Made by a program: the position numbers and the translations under genes. Shown here piece after piece: positions 6,489 to 12,719 of a stretch of DNA of 12,719 nt. Every line of letters begins with the position of its first letter. The stretch's first letter is position 1. The stretch lies in contig CACZAK010000113.1 of NCBI GenBank assembly GCA_902779075.1, positions 1 to 12,719 of the forward strand, read 5' to 3'. Origin of the DNA: an uncultured bacterium. GTDB taxonomy: Bacteria; Verrucomicrobiota; Kiritimatiellia; RFP12; UBA1067. Below the pieces are notes generated by a model. It made no database searches, was not told where the DNA came from, and was given only the letters and a program-made list of their open reading frames with translations.

Positions 6489-7586
6489 ATGAGAAGCAAG
6501 GACCAGAGAATTGTATTCGTGGCGGTGGCCGCCGTTTTGATCGGAATCTGCTATTTTCTGCACACGCTGGCGCAGAACAGCCTGCGCCAGGAACTCACGG
6601 AAAAGCGCAGGAAGGTGGAGGCGCAGCTAAACAAGCTCAAGGAGGCCAACTTGGAGGCCCGAGCTGCCGCTGATGAGGCCGCCTTAAAGGAGAAGACCAC
6701 GCGGAACGAGGCGAAGAAGGCCGAAGCCGAGAAGGCTACGAGCGAGAACGAGCGCGCGACCGCCGAGGCAAAGGTCGCGGCTTTGAATCAGGAGAAGGCA
6801 AACATTGAGGAGAAGAGCAATCTCGCCAAAGTGGAAGCCGATCTTAAAGAGAAGGCTGCCATTGCCGCCGTTGCCGAGACAAGCCGGCTGGAGGCAGAGA
6901 AGGCGGCGGCCGAGGCGAAGGCGAAGGAACTTGCCGAACAGCGTGCAAAGGACGAGATGACGAGCAAGATCACCGCAGACGCGCGTGCGAAGGCCGAGGC
7001 TGAAGCCGCACAAGCCCTGTCGGAGCAGAAGGCGGCGGAGGCAGCGCTGGCAAAGAGCGCAAATGACCTCAAAACCGCAGAGAAACTTGCCGCCGCACGC
7101 CGCGACGAGCGTCTTCTAATGTACAAACGCGGCGGTGTAAGCGAGGCAGAGCGCAAGGAAGTGCAGCGCGCCGAGAAACTTCTAAAGGCGATGGAGGCCT
7201 GGGAGTCCGGAGCACTCTCGGCCGAGAACCTCGCCGCCGCAAATACCCTGCCTGTTCCCGAGGAAGATGCTGTACAGTCTCCTGACGCGGATGAGGATCC
7301 CGACATCGCGGAGGAGAAGAGAAAGCTGAAAGAGCAGGAGTTGAAGAAAGCCCCGCCGCCGCCAGATCCGCAGGACGAGAAGCTGAAGAACCTCGCCATA
7401 GTGCGCGGACAGCGTCTGGCCGACGAGAAACGCCGCGTTGCAGAGGACATCGTATCGCGCATCGAGCCCCTTCTCCTTGCGGCGGAAAGAGACGGCCGTA
7501 AGCGCGACGCCGCCTACTACCTCACGGTCCTTAAGTCGCTGATACCCGACTATGCGCCACCGGCGAAAGAGACAAAAAAGCCCTGA
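6489..7586 (+). CDS. Membrane-anchored coiled-coil protein of unknown function
   Basis: I do not recognise a family. The 365-residue product has a short basic N-terminus, one hydrophobic segment at about residues 8-28 (RIVFVAVAAVLIGICYFLH) and then a very long Ala/Glu/Lys-rich helix, about residues 30-215, with many heptad-like AEAKA and AEKAA runs expected to form a coiled coil. An acidic linker (DADEDPDIAEEKRK), a proline spot (PPPPDP, about 289-294) and a charged helical C-terminus follow. The likely topology is N-terminus in the cytoplasm and the rest in the periplasm, as in TolA or GspM, but there is no sequence evidence for either. The ATG at 6489 has AAGGAG at 6477-6482, six bases upstream. 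It follows gspK in the slot often held by gspL/gspM, and thiC follows after 20 bases. A scaffold role for the secretion machine is inference only; low-complexity composition makes homology searches unreliable. Confidence 0.85.
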   Translation: MRSKDQRIVFVAVAAVLIGICYFLHTLAQNSLRQELTEKRRKVEAQLNKLKEANLEARAAADEAALKEKTTRNEAKKAEAEKATSENERATAEAKVAALNQEKANIEEKSNLAKVEADLKEKAAIAAVAETSRLEAEKAAAEAKAKELAEQRAKDEMTSKITADARAKAEAEAAQALSEQKAAEAALAKSANDLKTAEKLAAARRDERLLMYKRGGVSEAERKEVQRAEKLLKAMEAWESGALSAENLAAANTLPVPEEDAVQSPDADEDPDIAEEKRKLKEQELKKAPPPPDPQDEKLKNLAIVRGQRLADEKRRVAEDIVSRIEPLLLAAERDGRKRDAAYYLTVLKSLIPDYAPPAKETKKP

Positions 7587-7593
7587 ATATGCG

Positions 7594-7599
7594 AAAGGA
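7594..7599 (+). promoter_or_regulatory. Ribosome binding site of thiC
   Basis: AAAGGA lies seven bases before the ATG at 7607. It overlaps or immediately adjoins the alternative in-frame ATGs at 7589 and 7601, which makes 7607 the best start. No room is left for a leader, since the preceding stop ends at 7586. Confidence 0.7.
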
Positions 7600-7606
7600 A
7601 ATGAAG

Positions 7607-8917
7607 ATGACACAGCTTGAATCGGCCCGTCAGGGCATTGTGACCGAAGCGATGAAAACAGTCGCTTCGGATGAAAATGTCAGCGTCGAGACAGTTCGCG
7701 CCGCAGTGGCGGACGGCACGGCCGTGATCCCGCTCAATCCAGCGCACGCGAACTGCCAGCCAGTGGGCGTGGGGCGGATATTCACCACGAAGATCAACGC
7801 GAACCTCGGCCGCAGCATTACGCACTCCGGCAAGGGCGACGAGCTGGAGAAGCTCGCGATCGCCCTCAAGGCAGGAGCGGATTTCGTGATGGACCTCTCC
7901 GTGGGCGAGGACGTGAAGTCGATACGCCAGGGGATGCTCGACGCAAGCCCCAAGCCACTCGGCACCGTTCCAGTGTACGAGACGATCAGCCGACTCAAGG
8001 GTGACATACCCCACATGGATCCCTCGCTTCTCCTTGACGTGATCCGCGAGCAGGCAGAGCAGGGCGTAGACTTCATGACGCTCCACGCCGGACTGCTCCT
8101 GAAGCACATCCCCGACGCCATGAAGCGAAAGATGGGCATCGTAAGCCGCGGCGGCTCCATCATGGCCGAATGGATGATGGAGAACAACGCCGAGAACCCG
8201 CTCTACACGCGCTGGGACGAGGTGATGGATATCCTCGCGGCGCACGACGTGACCGTGTCGCTCGGCGACGGGATGCGCCCCGGCTGTCTCGCGGACGCCT
8301 CGGACGCTGCGCAGTTCGGCGAGCTGGACGTCCTCGGCGAGCTCGTGGACCGCTGCCGCGCGCGCGGCGTGCAGGTGATGGTGGAAGGTCCCGGACACGT
8401 GCCTTTCAACCAAATACAGATGAACATGGAACGCGAACAGGTTTCTTGCAAGGGCGCCCCGTTCTACGTGCTCGGGCCGGTCGTCACCGACATCGCGCCC
8501 GGCTACGACCACATCGTGAGTTCTATCGGCGCCACGGCGGCTGCGACCTACGGCGCGTCGCTCCTTTGCTACGTGACGCCCGCCGAACACCTAGGCCTGC
8601 CCGACGGCGACGAGGTACACCGCGGCTGCATCGCCTACAAGATCGCAGCGCACGCAGGCGACATCGCGCGCGGACTCCCTGGCGCGCGTGACCGCGACGA
8701 CGCGATGTCAGACGCGCGTGCGGCGTTCGACTGGGATCGACAGTTCGAACTCTGCCTCGACCCAGAGCGCGCAAAGGCTCGTTGGCTCAGGACGCGCGCG
8801 TTTACGGACGAGGCGCACACGGATGACCACTGTTCCATGTGCGGCAAGGAGTTCTGTGCCGTGCGCACGTCCCGCCGCATCCGCGCTCTCGCCGATGCCC
8901 GCGCCCAAGGAAAATGA
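7607..8917 (+). CDS. thiC: Phosphomethylpyrimidine synthase ThiC, short form
   Basis: Radical SAM enzyme that rearranges aminoimidazole ribotide to hydroxymethylpyrimidine phosphate, the pyrimidine half of thiamine. The 436-residue length matches the short form lacking the N-terminal extension of E. coli ThiC. Visible family blocks are TKINANLGRS, MDLSVGEDV, IVSRGGSIMAEWM, SLGDGMRPGC, VEGPGHVPFN, YVLGPVVTDIAPGYDHI, CYVTPAEHLGLP and KIAAHAGDIARG. The C-terminal iron-sulfur motif C-x2-C-x4-C is intact at Cys409, Cys412 and Cys417 (CSMCGKEFC). The start MTQLESARQGIVTEAM resembles the start of other short ThiC proteins. It lies 20 bases after the coiled-coil gene and one base before the ABC ATPase, with no other thiamine gene in view and no TPP riboswitch directly upstream. 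The paralogue BzaF (5-hydroxybenzimidazole synthase) is an alternative that cannot be wholly excluded without a phylogeny. Confidence 0.93.
   Translation: MTQLESARQGIVTEAMKTVASDENVSVETVRAAVADGTAVIPLNPAHANCQPVGVGRIFTTKINANLGRSITHSGKGDELEKLAIALKAGADFVMDLSVGEDVKSIRQGMLDASPKPLGTVPVYETISRLKGDIPHMDPSLLLDVIREQAEQGVDFMTLHAGLLLKHIPDAMKRKMGIVSRGGSIMAEWMMENNAENPLYTRWDEVMDILAAHDVTVSLGDGMRPGCLADASDAAQFGELDVLGELVDRCRARGVQVMVEGPGHVPFNQIQMNMEREQVSCKGAPFYVLGPVVTDIAPGYDHIVSSIGATAAATYGASLLCYVTPAEHLGLPDGDEVHRGCIAYKIAAHAGDIARGLPGARDRDDAMSDARAAFDWDRQFELCLDPERAKARWLRTRAFTDEAHTDDHCSMCGKEFCAVRTSRRIRALADARAQGK
8907..8911 (+). promoter_or_regulatory. Ribosome binding site of the ABC ATPase gene
   Basis: AAGGA inside the last codons of thiC lies seven bases before the ATG at 8919. 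It overlaps codons downstream of the possible ATG at 8895, so 8919 is preferred as start. Confidence 0.65.
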
Positions 8918-8918
8918 A

Positions 8919-9647
8919 ATGTACGCATTGAAGGCGACTGGGCTCCGCCGGGGCTACGGCACTGGCGACTTGAAGACGAAAGTGCTGGACGGCTTTGACC
9001 TTACGCTTACCCCCGGCGCGTTCGAGGTGCTGATGGGTCCTTCTGGAAGCGGCAAGTCCACTTTCCTGCACGTCGCGGCCGGACTCCTGACGGCAGACGC
9101 TGGTACGGTCGAGATCGGCGGCACTGAAGTGACGGCGCTTGGCGATGGCGCGGCTGCGAAGTTTCGCCGCCGCCATGTAGGCGTGGTGTTCCAGTCCTTC
9201 AACCTCGTGGATACCCTCGACGTGGCCGCGAACATTGAACTGCCCGTGCGCCTTGACCATGGCCGTCCTAATGCAGAGCGCCTTGCCGCGCTTGTGGCGA
9301 AGCTTGGTCTCGAGGGCAAGGAGCACCGTCTTCCCGATGCGCTTTCAGGCGGAGAGCGTCAGCGCGTGGCCATAGCCCGCGCCCTCTATGCGGAGCCGGA
9401 CGTGATTCTCGCCGACGAGCCCACGGGTAACCTGGACGTGTCCGCCGCGAAATCACTTTGCGATCTTCTGCGCGGCATCCACGCGGAGGAGCGGAGTGCG
9501 ATTCTCCTCGTCACGCACGACCCTGTAGTGGCGGCCGCCGCTGACCGAGTGCATTTCCTCAAAAACGGCAAGATAGCCGTCTCTCACGACACGCCCAGCC
9601 ACGACCCCGCCGAAATCTCCAGACTCTACCTGGAGACATACAAATGA
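8919..9647 (+). CDS. ABC transporter ATP-binding protein, MacB/LolD type
   Basis: Cytoplasmic ATPase that powers the permease encoded next. All ABC motifs are intact in its 242 residues: Walker A GPSGSGKST (40-48), Q-loop Gln92 in VVFQSFNL, signature LSGGERQ (142-148), Walker B VILADEP (162-168) with Glu167, D-loop NLD (171-173) and switch His200 in LLVTHDP. The phrases LVDTLDVAANIELP and ADEPTGNLD are typical of the LolD/MacB/FtsE group, which acts in mechanotransmission rather than in import of small solutes. It begins one base after the thiC stop and its own stop overlaps the permease start (ATGA), so the two are translated together. An import role for thiamine precursors is unlikely, as there is no binding protein. 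The substrate cannot be named from sequence. Confidence 0.94.
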   Translation: MYALKATGLRRGYGTGDLKTKVLDGFDLTLTPGAFEVLMGPSGSGKSTFLHVAAGLLTADAGTVEIGGTEVTALGDGAAAKFRRRHVGVVFQSFNLVDTLDVAANIELPVRLDHGRPNAERLAALVAKLGLEGKEHRLPDALSGGERQRVAIARALYAEPDVILADEPTGNLDVSAAKSLCDLLRGIHAEERSAILLVTHDPVVAAAADRVHFLKNGKIAVSHDTPSHDPAEISRLYLETYK

Positions 9648-12031
9648 TCCTCGGTCTGATGCTCCGTGGACTGAAACGCGGCAAGGTGCGTTTTCTCTGC
9701 GCCGTACTCGGTATCGCCGCAGCTGTCGGCGCGGTCGTGTTTACCTTCTCCCTCACGGCCACGAACGCCGCGCAGGCTCCTGCGCTTGCCAGGCGTGCGG
9801 CGGCTCCATGGGCGGCGTGGCGGTTTGACTGGGGGGACGGACGAAGCGGCGAGAGCGCCGCTTCCCCGAGATGTGCGGATTTACTTCTTGATGTAGTGAG
9901 GGCGAGCATTGATTTGAGGCCCGGAGGCCGGGTCCTGCAGGGACCGCCCATGCGTGCTGTCATTACGTTGGCCCCCGGCGAAAATCCTTACGGGTGTACG
10001 AAGCTGGTAGAAGGGCGCTGGATTGATATGGCCTCTACCAATCTAGAGCTGGTGTGTACGCGCAACACGCTAGTGCGGTTCGGACGCGGCGTACCGCCGC
10101 CGCTTGGATCGGATGTCAAGTTCGTGGGCGAGAAAGGAACGATGACCGCAAAGGTCGTGGGGTATCTCGCGGAGTCGAAGTTGCCGATGGGCTGGCCAGG
10201 CGTATTCGTGAACAAGGCTGCGTTCGATGTTTTTGCAGATGAACCGCACGGCAAGGTCATGTTCTGGAAGGCGGTGCCTGAACATGCTCCGCCGGATTTG
10301 CTTACGGCAGAGTCGGAATCTGTCGTGCGCGGGTTCACGGGCGACGAGGCGCGTCGTATGGACTATGCGCGTCCGCTTCTTTTTGCGGCGGCGATCCTTA
10401 CGGCGCTGTGTCTGCTCGTCAACTCGCTGCTACTTGCTGTGGAGTCGAACCGTCGCGTGCTTGCGACGCTCCGCACGGTGGGGCTTACGCGCGGCGGCGT
10501 AGTGTTGCTCGTGACGGTGGAGTCGCTGTTCGCGACGGGCGTTGGCTGGCTGTTGGGATGCCTTGGCGGCATCGGTGCGCTCGCGCTTTTCGTGTCGAAC
10601 GATCCAATGTCATTCCCCGTGGGGCCAGTCTTCGCGTGGGGCGTAATGGGCGTGGCGGGCGTGATCGCGCTCGTCGTCGCTTTCGTCGCCGTACTCTTTG
10701 CGCTCCGCCCCGCGCTCACGGTGCGTCCGCTTGACGTGCTGGATGCGCGTCCGCATCGCCGTCGTCGCGGCATGGCAATCGCCTTCGGGTGCGGCTTTGC
10801 AGCGTTCGTGGCGGTGGAGGTGTGGGGCGCGTCGCTCATGCGCGCGTTCGTGCCGTCGGAGGAGTGGCCCGATGCGATCGTGTCCATCCTGCCAGAGGGA
10901 GTGAGCTCGTTTGATGTCGAGAAGCTCCGCAACATTCCCGGCGTGAAACGCATTTCGGAACTCATGCCTCTGCAGCTCAACTTCTTCCCGGAGGAACCAA
11001 TGGAGATGCCGGGTGGCGGGCGCGAAGGAGCGCGGCCTGCCCGCAGTGGTCCCGGAGGTCGCGGTGGTCCCGGAGGTCCCGTAAAGCACTGCCGGAATGC
11101 GCTGTTTCTCGCGGCGGAGTGGCTTCCGCAGTTCAAGTTCATCGAAGGCACATGGGCGGAGTCTACGAATGCAATCTTCAGCTCCGGCGCCTGCGTGATC
11201 ACGGAGATGACATCGCGTGCCCGCAATCTCCACAAGGGCGACAAGCTGCGCGTGGCGATCGGCGGACGCGGTCCGAAAACTCCGGTGGAATTGCCGATCG
11301 CCGGCGTCGTAGACCTCAACTGGCACATGGTGACGAGCCGCGGTCTAGTGCGCGGACTCAACCGCGCGCCGGTGATGACGGACGGACCAGCGTTCGTGTC
11401 GTTCGACACTTTGGAGTCGCTTGACGCGCGTCCAGCGCCACATGTGAACATGACGCACCTCTGGGTGGAGTACGAGCCGGAGTTCCTGAAGGAGAAGGGC
11501 GTGTTCGCGGCGGGACGCGAGGTCGAAAAATCGATTGCGCGTGCGCTTGGGCTTGATCCAATGAATCCGAGCAACGCCTCGACAGTGCGTCTGCACGCCC
11601 GCGACGAGATCGCGGATGGTACGCTTGCGCACGGGTCGGATGTCATCGGACAGGCTGCGCGGGTGCCGTTCGTTTTTCTAGCCATCCTTGCAATCGGCTT
11701 CATAGCGATGCTTGTGGCGGACGCCGACGCGAGCAAACGGGAGTTCGCCGTGTTGCGCGCGGTGGGGGCCACGAGGGGACAGCTCACGTTCCGTCTTGCA
11801 CGCGGCGCGTTGCACACGGCCTTATGGGGTATCGTGTGCGGATTGCCCGTGGGCGCGCTTGTCGGTTGGCTGTTCTCCCTCAGTACGGGGGCGATGTGGC
11901 CCGGCCTGCCGCACTACTTCGTGTTGCCAATGCGGGTCATACTTGAAGGTGCCGTTGGCGCCACCGTGTTCGCTCTCGCCTTTGCGCTGCCTTCTGCGCA
12001 CGTGATCGTGCGCAGGGCTTGGCGGCGGTAA
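9644..12031 (+). CDS. ABC transporter permease with two FtsX domains
   Basis: Inner-membrane partner of the ATPase just upstream; 795 residues. A transmembrane segment at about residues 14-38 is followed by a periplasmic domain of roughly 200 residues, then an FtsX domain with hydrophobic segments near 243-267, 284-316 and 327-360. A fifth segment near 375-400 precedes a second large periplasmic region, and a second FtsX domain has segments near 673-693, 720-745 and 761-790. Each FtsX domain holds the characteristic cytoplasmic loop after its first helix: RVLATLRTVGLTRG (from about 270) and KREFAVLRAVGATRG (from 698). This doubled layout resembles LolE/MacB-related permeases with two FtsX units in one chain, so one chain may supply both halves of the channel. 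A Gly/Pro/Arg-rich stretch (456-479) interrupts the second periplasmic region. GGAG at 9632-9635 lies eight bases before the ATG. Likely roles are lipoprotein, peptide or lipid transfer; the substrate is unknown. Confidence 0.92.
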   Translation: MILGLMLRGLKRGKVRFLCAVLGIAAAVGAVVFTFSLTATNAAQAPALARRAAAPWAAWRFDWGDGRSGESAASPRCADLLLDVVRASIDLRPGGRVLQGPPMRAVITLAPGENPYGCTKLVEGRWIDMASTNLELVCTRNTLVRFGRGVPPPLGSDVKFVGEKGTMTAKVVGYLAESKLPMGWPGVFVNKAAFDVFADEPHGKVMFWKAVPEHAPPDLLTAESESVVRGFTGDEARRMDYARPLLFAAAILTALCLLVNSLLLAVESNRRVLATLRTVGLTRGGVVLLVTVESLFATGVGWLLGCLGGIGALALFVSNDPMSFPVGPVFAWGVMGVAGVIALVVAFVAVLFALRPALTVRPLDVLDARPHRRRRGMAIAFGCGFAAFVAVEVWGASLMRAFVPSEEWPDAIVSILPEGVSSFDVEKLRNIPGVKRISELMPLQLNFFPEEPMEMPGGGREGARPARSGPGGRGGPGGPVKHCRNALFLAAEWLPQFKFIEGTWAESTNAIFSSGACVITEMTSRARNLHKGDKLRVAIGGRGPKTPVELPIAGVVDLNWHMVTSRGLVRGLNRAPVMTDGPAFVSFDTLESLDARPAPHVNMTHLWVEYEPEFLKEKGVFAAGREVEKSIARALGLDPMNPSNASTVRLHARDEIADGTLAHGSDVIGQAARVPFVFLAILAIGFIAMLVADADASKREFAVLRAVGATRGQLTFRLARGALHTALWGIVCGLPVGALVGWLFSLSTGAMWPGLPHYFVLPMRVILEGAVGATVFALAFALPSAHVIVRRAWRR
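11045..11080 (+). repeat. Two 18-bp repeats in the permease Gly/Pro stretch
   Basis: Two adjacent 18-base units encode SGPGGR and GGPGGP. The core GGTCCCGGAGGT is identical at 11048-11059 and 11066-11077. It is the most repetitive part of a Gly/Pro/Arg-rich linker spanning 11009-11080. Confidence 0.7.
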
Positions 12032-12032
12032 T

Positions 12033-12054
12033 GGCGGCAGGCCGCACTGCCGTT
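12033..12054. terminator. Possible hairpin terminator between convergent genes
   Basis: CGGCAG (12035-12040) pairs perfectly with CTGCCG (12047-12052) around a six-base loop, and two G-T wobble pairs can extend the stem. It fills the gap between the permease stop (12029-12031) and the reverse-strand stop (12053-12055), a place where a shared terminator is expected. There is no real T run on either strand, so this is not a classic intrinsic terminator, and chance pairing in GC-rich DNA is possible. Confidence 0.35.
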
Positions 12055-12719
12055 AGGCGTTGGGCCAGAGCTGCGCGGCAAGTTCGCGGAGCTTGTACTT
12101 CTGGATCTTCTGCGACGCGGTCATCGGGAAGATGTCCATGAAGTGGACGTACTTCGGGATCTTGAACCACGAGATCTTGTTGTGGCAGAAGTCCGCGACG
12201 TCCTCTTCCTTGATGTCCGCGCCGTCGGCGGGGATGATGAACGCGGCGGGCTGTTCGCCGTACTTCTTCGAGGGACAGCCCACCACCGCCACGTCCTTCA
12301 CGCCGGGCATCGTGCCGAGGAAGTCCTCGACTTCCTTCGGCGAGATGTTTTCGCCGCCGCGGATGATGAGGTCCTTCAGGCGGCCCGTGATGTAGTAGTA
12401 GCCGTCCGCGTCCATGCGCCCGATGTCGCCGGAGTGGAGCCAGCCGCGCTCGTCGATGCACTGCGCCGTCTGCTCGGGCATCTTGTAGTAGCCCTTCATC
12501 GTGTTGAAGCCGCGGCAGCAGATCTCGCCGTCGGTGCCGATGGGCGCGAGGTCGTGCGTCTCGGGGTCGATGATCGCCACCTCCACGCCGGGCAGGGCCT
12601 GTCCGATCGTCTGGCACTTACGCTCGATGGACGGCTCGAAGGAGCGCGTCATCGTCATCACGGGGCCGGACTCGGTGAGGCCGTAGGGGTTGCAGACCTC
12701 CTTCATGAACATGCGGTCC
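12053..12719 (-). CDS. Acyl-CoA synthetase (AMP-forming), C-terminal part
   Basis: C-terminal 222 or so residues of a class I adenylate-forming enzyme, which activates a carboxylic (probably fatty) acid with ATP and joins it to CoA. The gene continues beyond the right edge. Visible core motifs are A5 YGLTESGPV, A6-A7 GYYKMPEQT and GWLHSGDIGRMDADGYY with the ribose-binding Asp, A8 GRLKDLIIRGGENISPKEVE, the segment VAVVGCPSKKYGEQPAAFI, and A10 PMTASQKIQKYKLRE. The overall pattern is closest to ACSF2-like fatty-acyl-CoA synthetases, by recollection. The A10 Gly before the catalytic Lys is Gln (codon 12110-12112); the Lys itself (12107-12109) is kept. It is on the opposite strand and converges on the ABC permease gene, so it belongs to a separate transcript. 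Substrate chain length cannot be read from this fragment. Confidence 0.92.
   Translation of the reverse strand, partial: DRMFMKEVCNPYGLTESGPVMTMTRSFEPSIERKCQTIGQALPGVEVAIIDPETHDLAPIGTDGEICCRGFNTMKGYYKMPEQTAQCIDERGWLHSGDIGRMDADGYYYITGRLKDLIIRGGENISPKEVEDFLGTMPGVKDVAVVGCPSKKYGEQPAAFIIPADGADIKEEDVADFCHNKISWFKIPKYVHFMDIFPMTASQKIQKYKLRELAAQLWPNA

Noticed and set aside
7587..7606. TPP riboswitch before thiC
   Set aside because: Only 20 bases are available and they hold the ribosome binding site; the upstream sequence is coding.
7550..8590. Reverse-strand open frame (346 codons) opposite thiC
   Set aside because: It is His/Arg/Val-rich composition typical of a shadow of a GC-rich gene, and ThiC on the other strand is unmistakable.
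7607..8917. BzaF (5-hydroxybenzimidazole synthase) in place of ThiC
   Set aside because: No cobamide-lower-ligand gene is nearby and all ThiC blocks are present; kept only as a minor alternative.
8688..8918. Upstream extension of the ABC ATPase frame into thiC
   Set aside because: The added 77 codons overlap thiC in another frame and show no family sequence; the ATG at 8919 has a ribosome site and the ATPase homology starts there.
10363..11817. Long open frame on the reverse strand (484 codons) opposite the permease gene
   Set aside because: It is antisense to a gene with clear FtsX motifs, its product is Ser/Arg/Pro/Thr-rich with no recognisable domain, and long antisense frames are common in GC-rich DNA.

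Overview
The window is a GC-rich bacterial chromosomal segment with ten tightly packed forward-strand genes that converge on one reverse-strand gene at the right edge. Strong AGGAG-type ribosome binding sites precede most starts. The mix of a clostridial-style short phosphoglycerate dehydrogenase, type II secretion pseudopilins of the diderm type and a short ThiC suggests a diderm, probably anaerobic bacterium. A PVC-type lineage such as Kiritimatiellota, Lentisphaerota or Verrucomicrobiota is my guess from general resemblance only; no rRNA or other marker is present to settle it.

Layout. 1-1155: nearly complete 3-phosphoglycerate dehydrogenase gene (serA), missing only its first few codons. 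1169-6408: type II secretion inner-membrane platform protein GspF followed by five pseudopilins in canonical order G-H-I-J-K. 6409-6488: spacer of 80 bases holding a seven-copy 7-bp repeat. 6489-7586: membrane-anchored, Ala/Glu/Lys-rich coiled-coil protein of unknown function. 7607-8917: thiamine pyrimidine synthase (thiC). 8919-12031: ATPase and 795-residue permease of a MacB/LolD/FtsX-type ABC transporter. 12053-12719 (reverse): C-terminal part of an acyl-CoA synthetase that continues past the right edge.

How the genes fit together. gspF-gspK should build the pseudopilus and its membrane platform; H-I, I-J and J-K overlap by 1-4 bases, indicating translational coupling. The ATPase GspE, secretin GspD, and GspC, GspL and GspM are not in this window, so they must lie elsewhere or be replaced; the coiled-coil protein sits where GspL/GspM often follow GspK. 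ThiC (thiamine precursor), SerA (serine) and the ABC exporter pair have no obvious functional link to the pseudopilus and may share only a transcript. The ABC pair overlaps by four bases and surely forms one complex.

No stretch longer than 300 bases lacks a gene. I saw no tRNA, rRNA, CRISPR array, transposase, attachment site or riboswitch. The most unusual elements are the heptamer array at 6424-6472, the Gly/Pro repeat tail of GspJ, the acidic insert in GspH, and the apparent lack of the usual catalytic glutamate in SerA. I found no clear evidence of an entirely new system; the nearest candidate is the reduced type II secretion locus with its coiled-coil partner.
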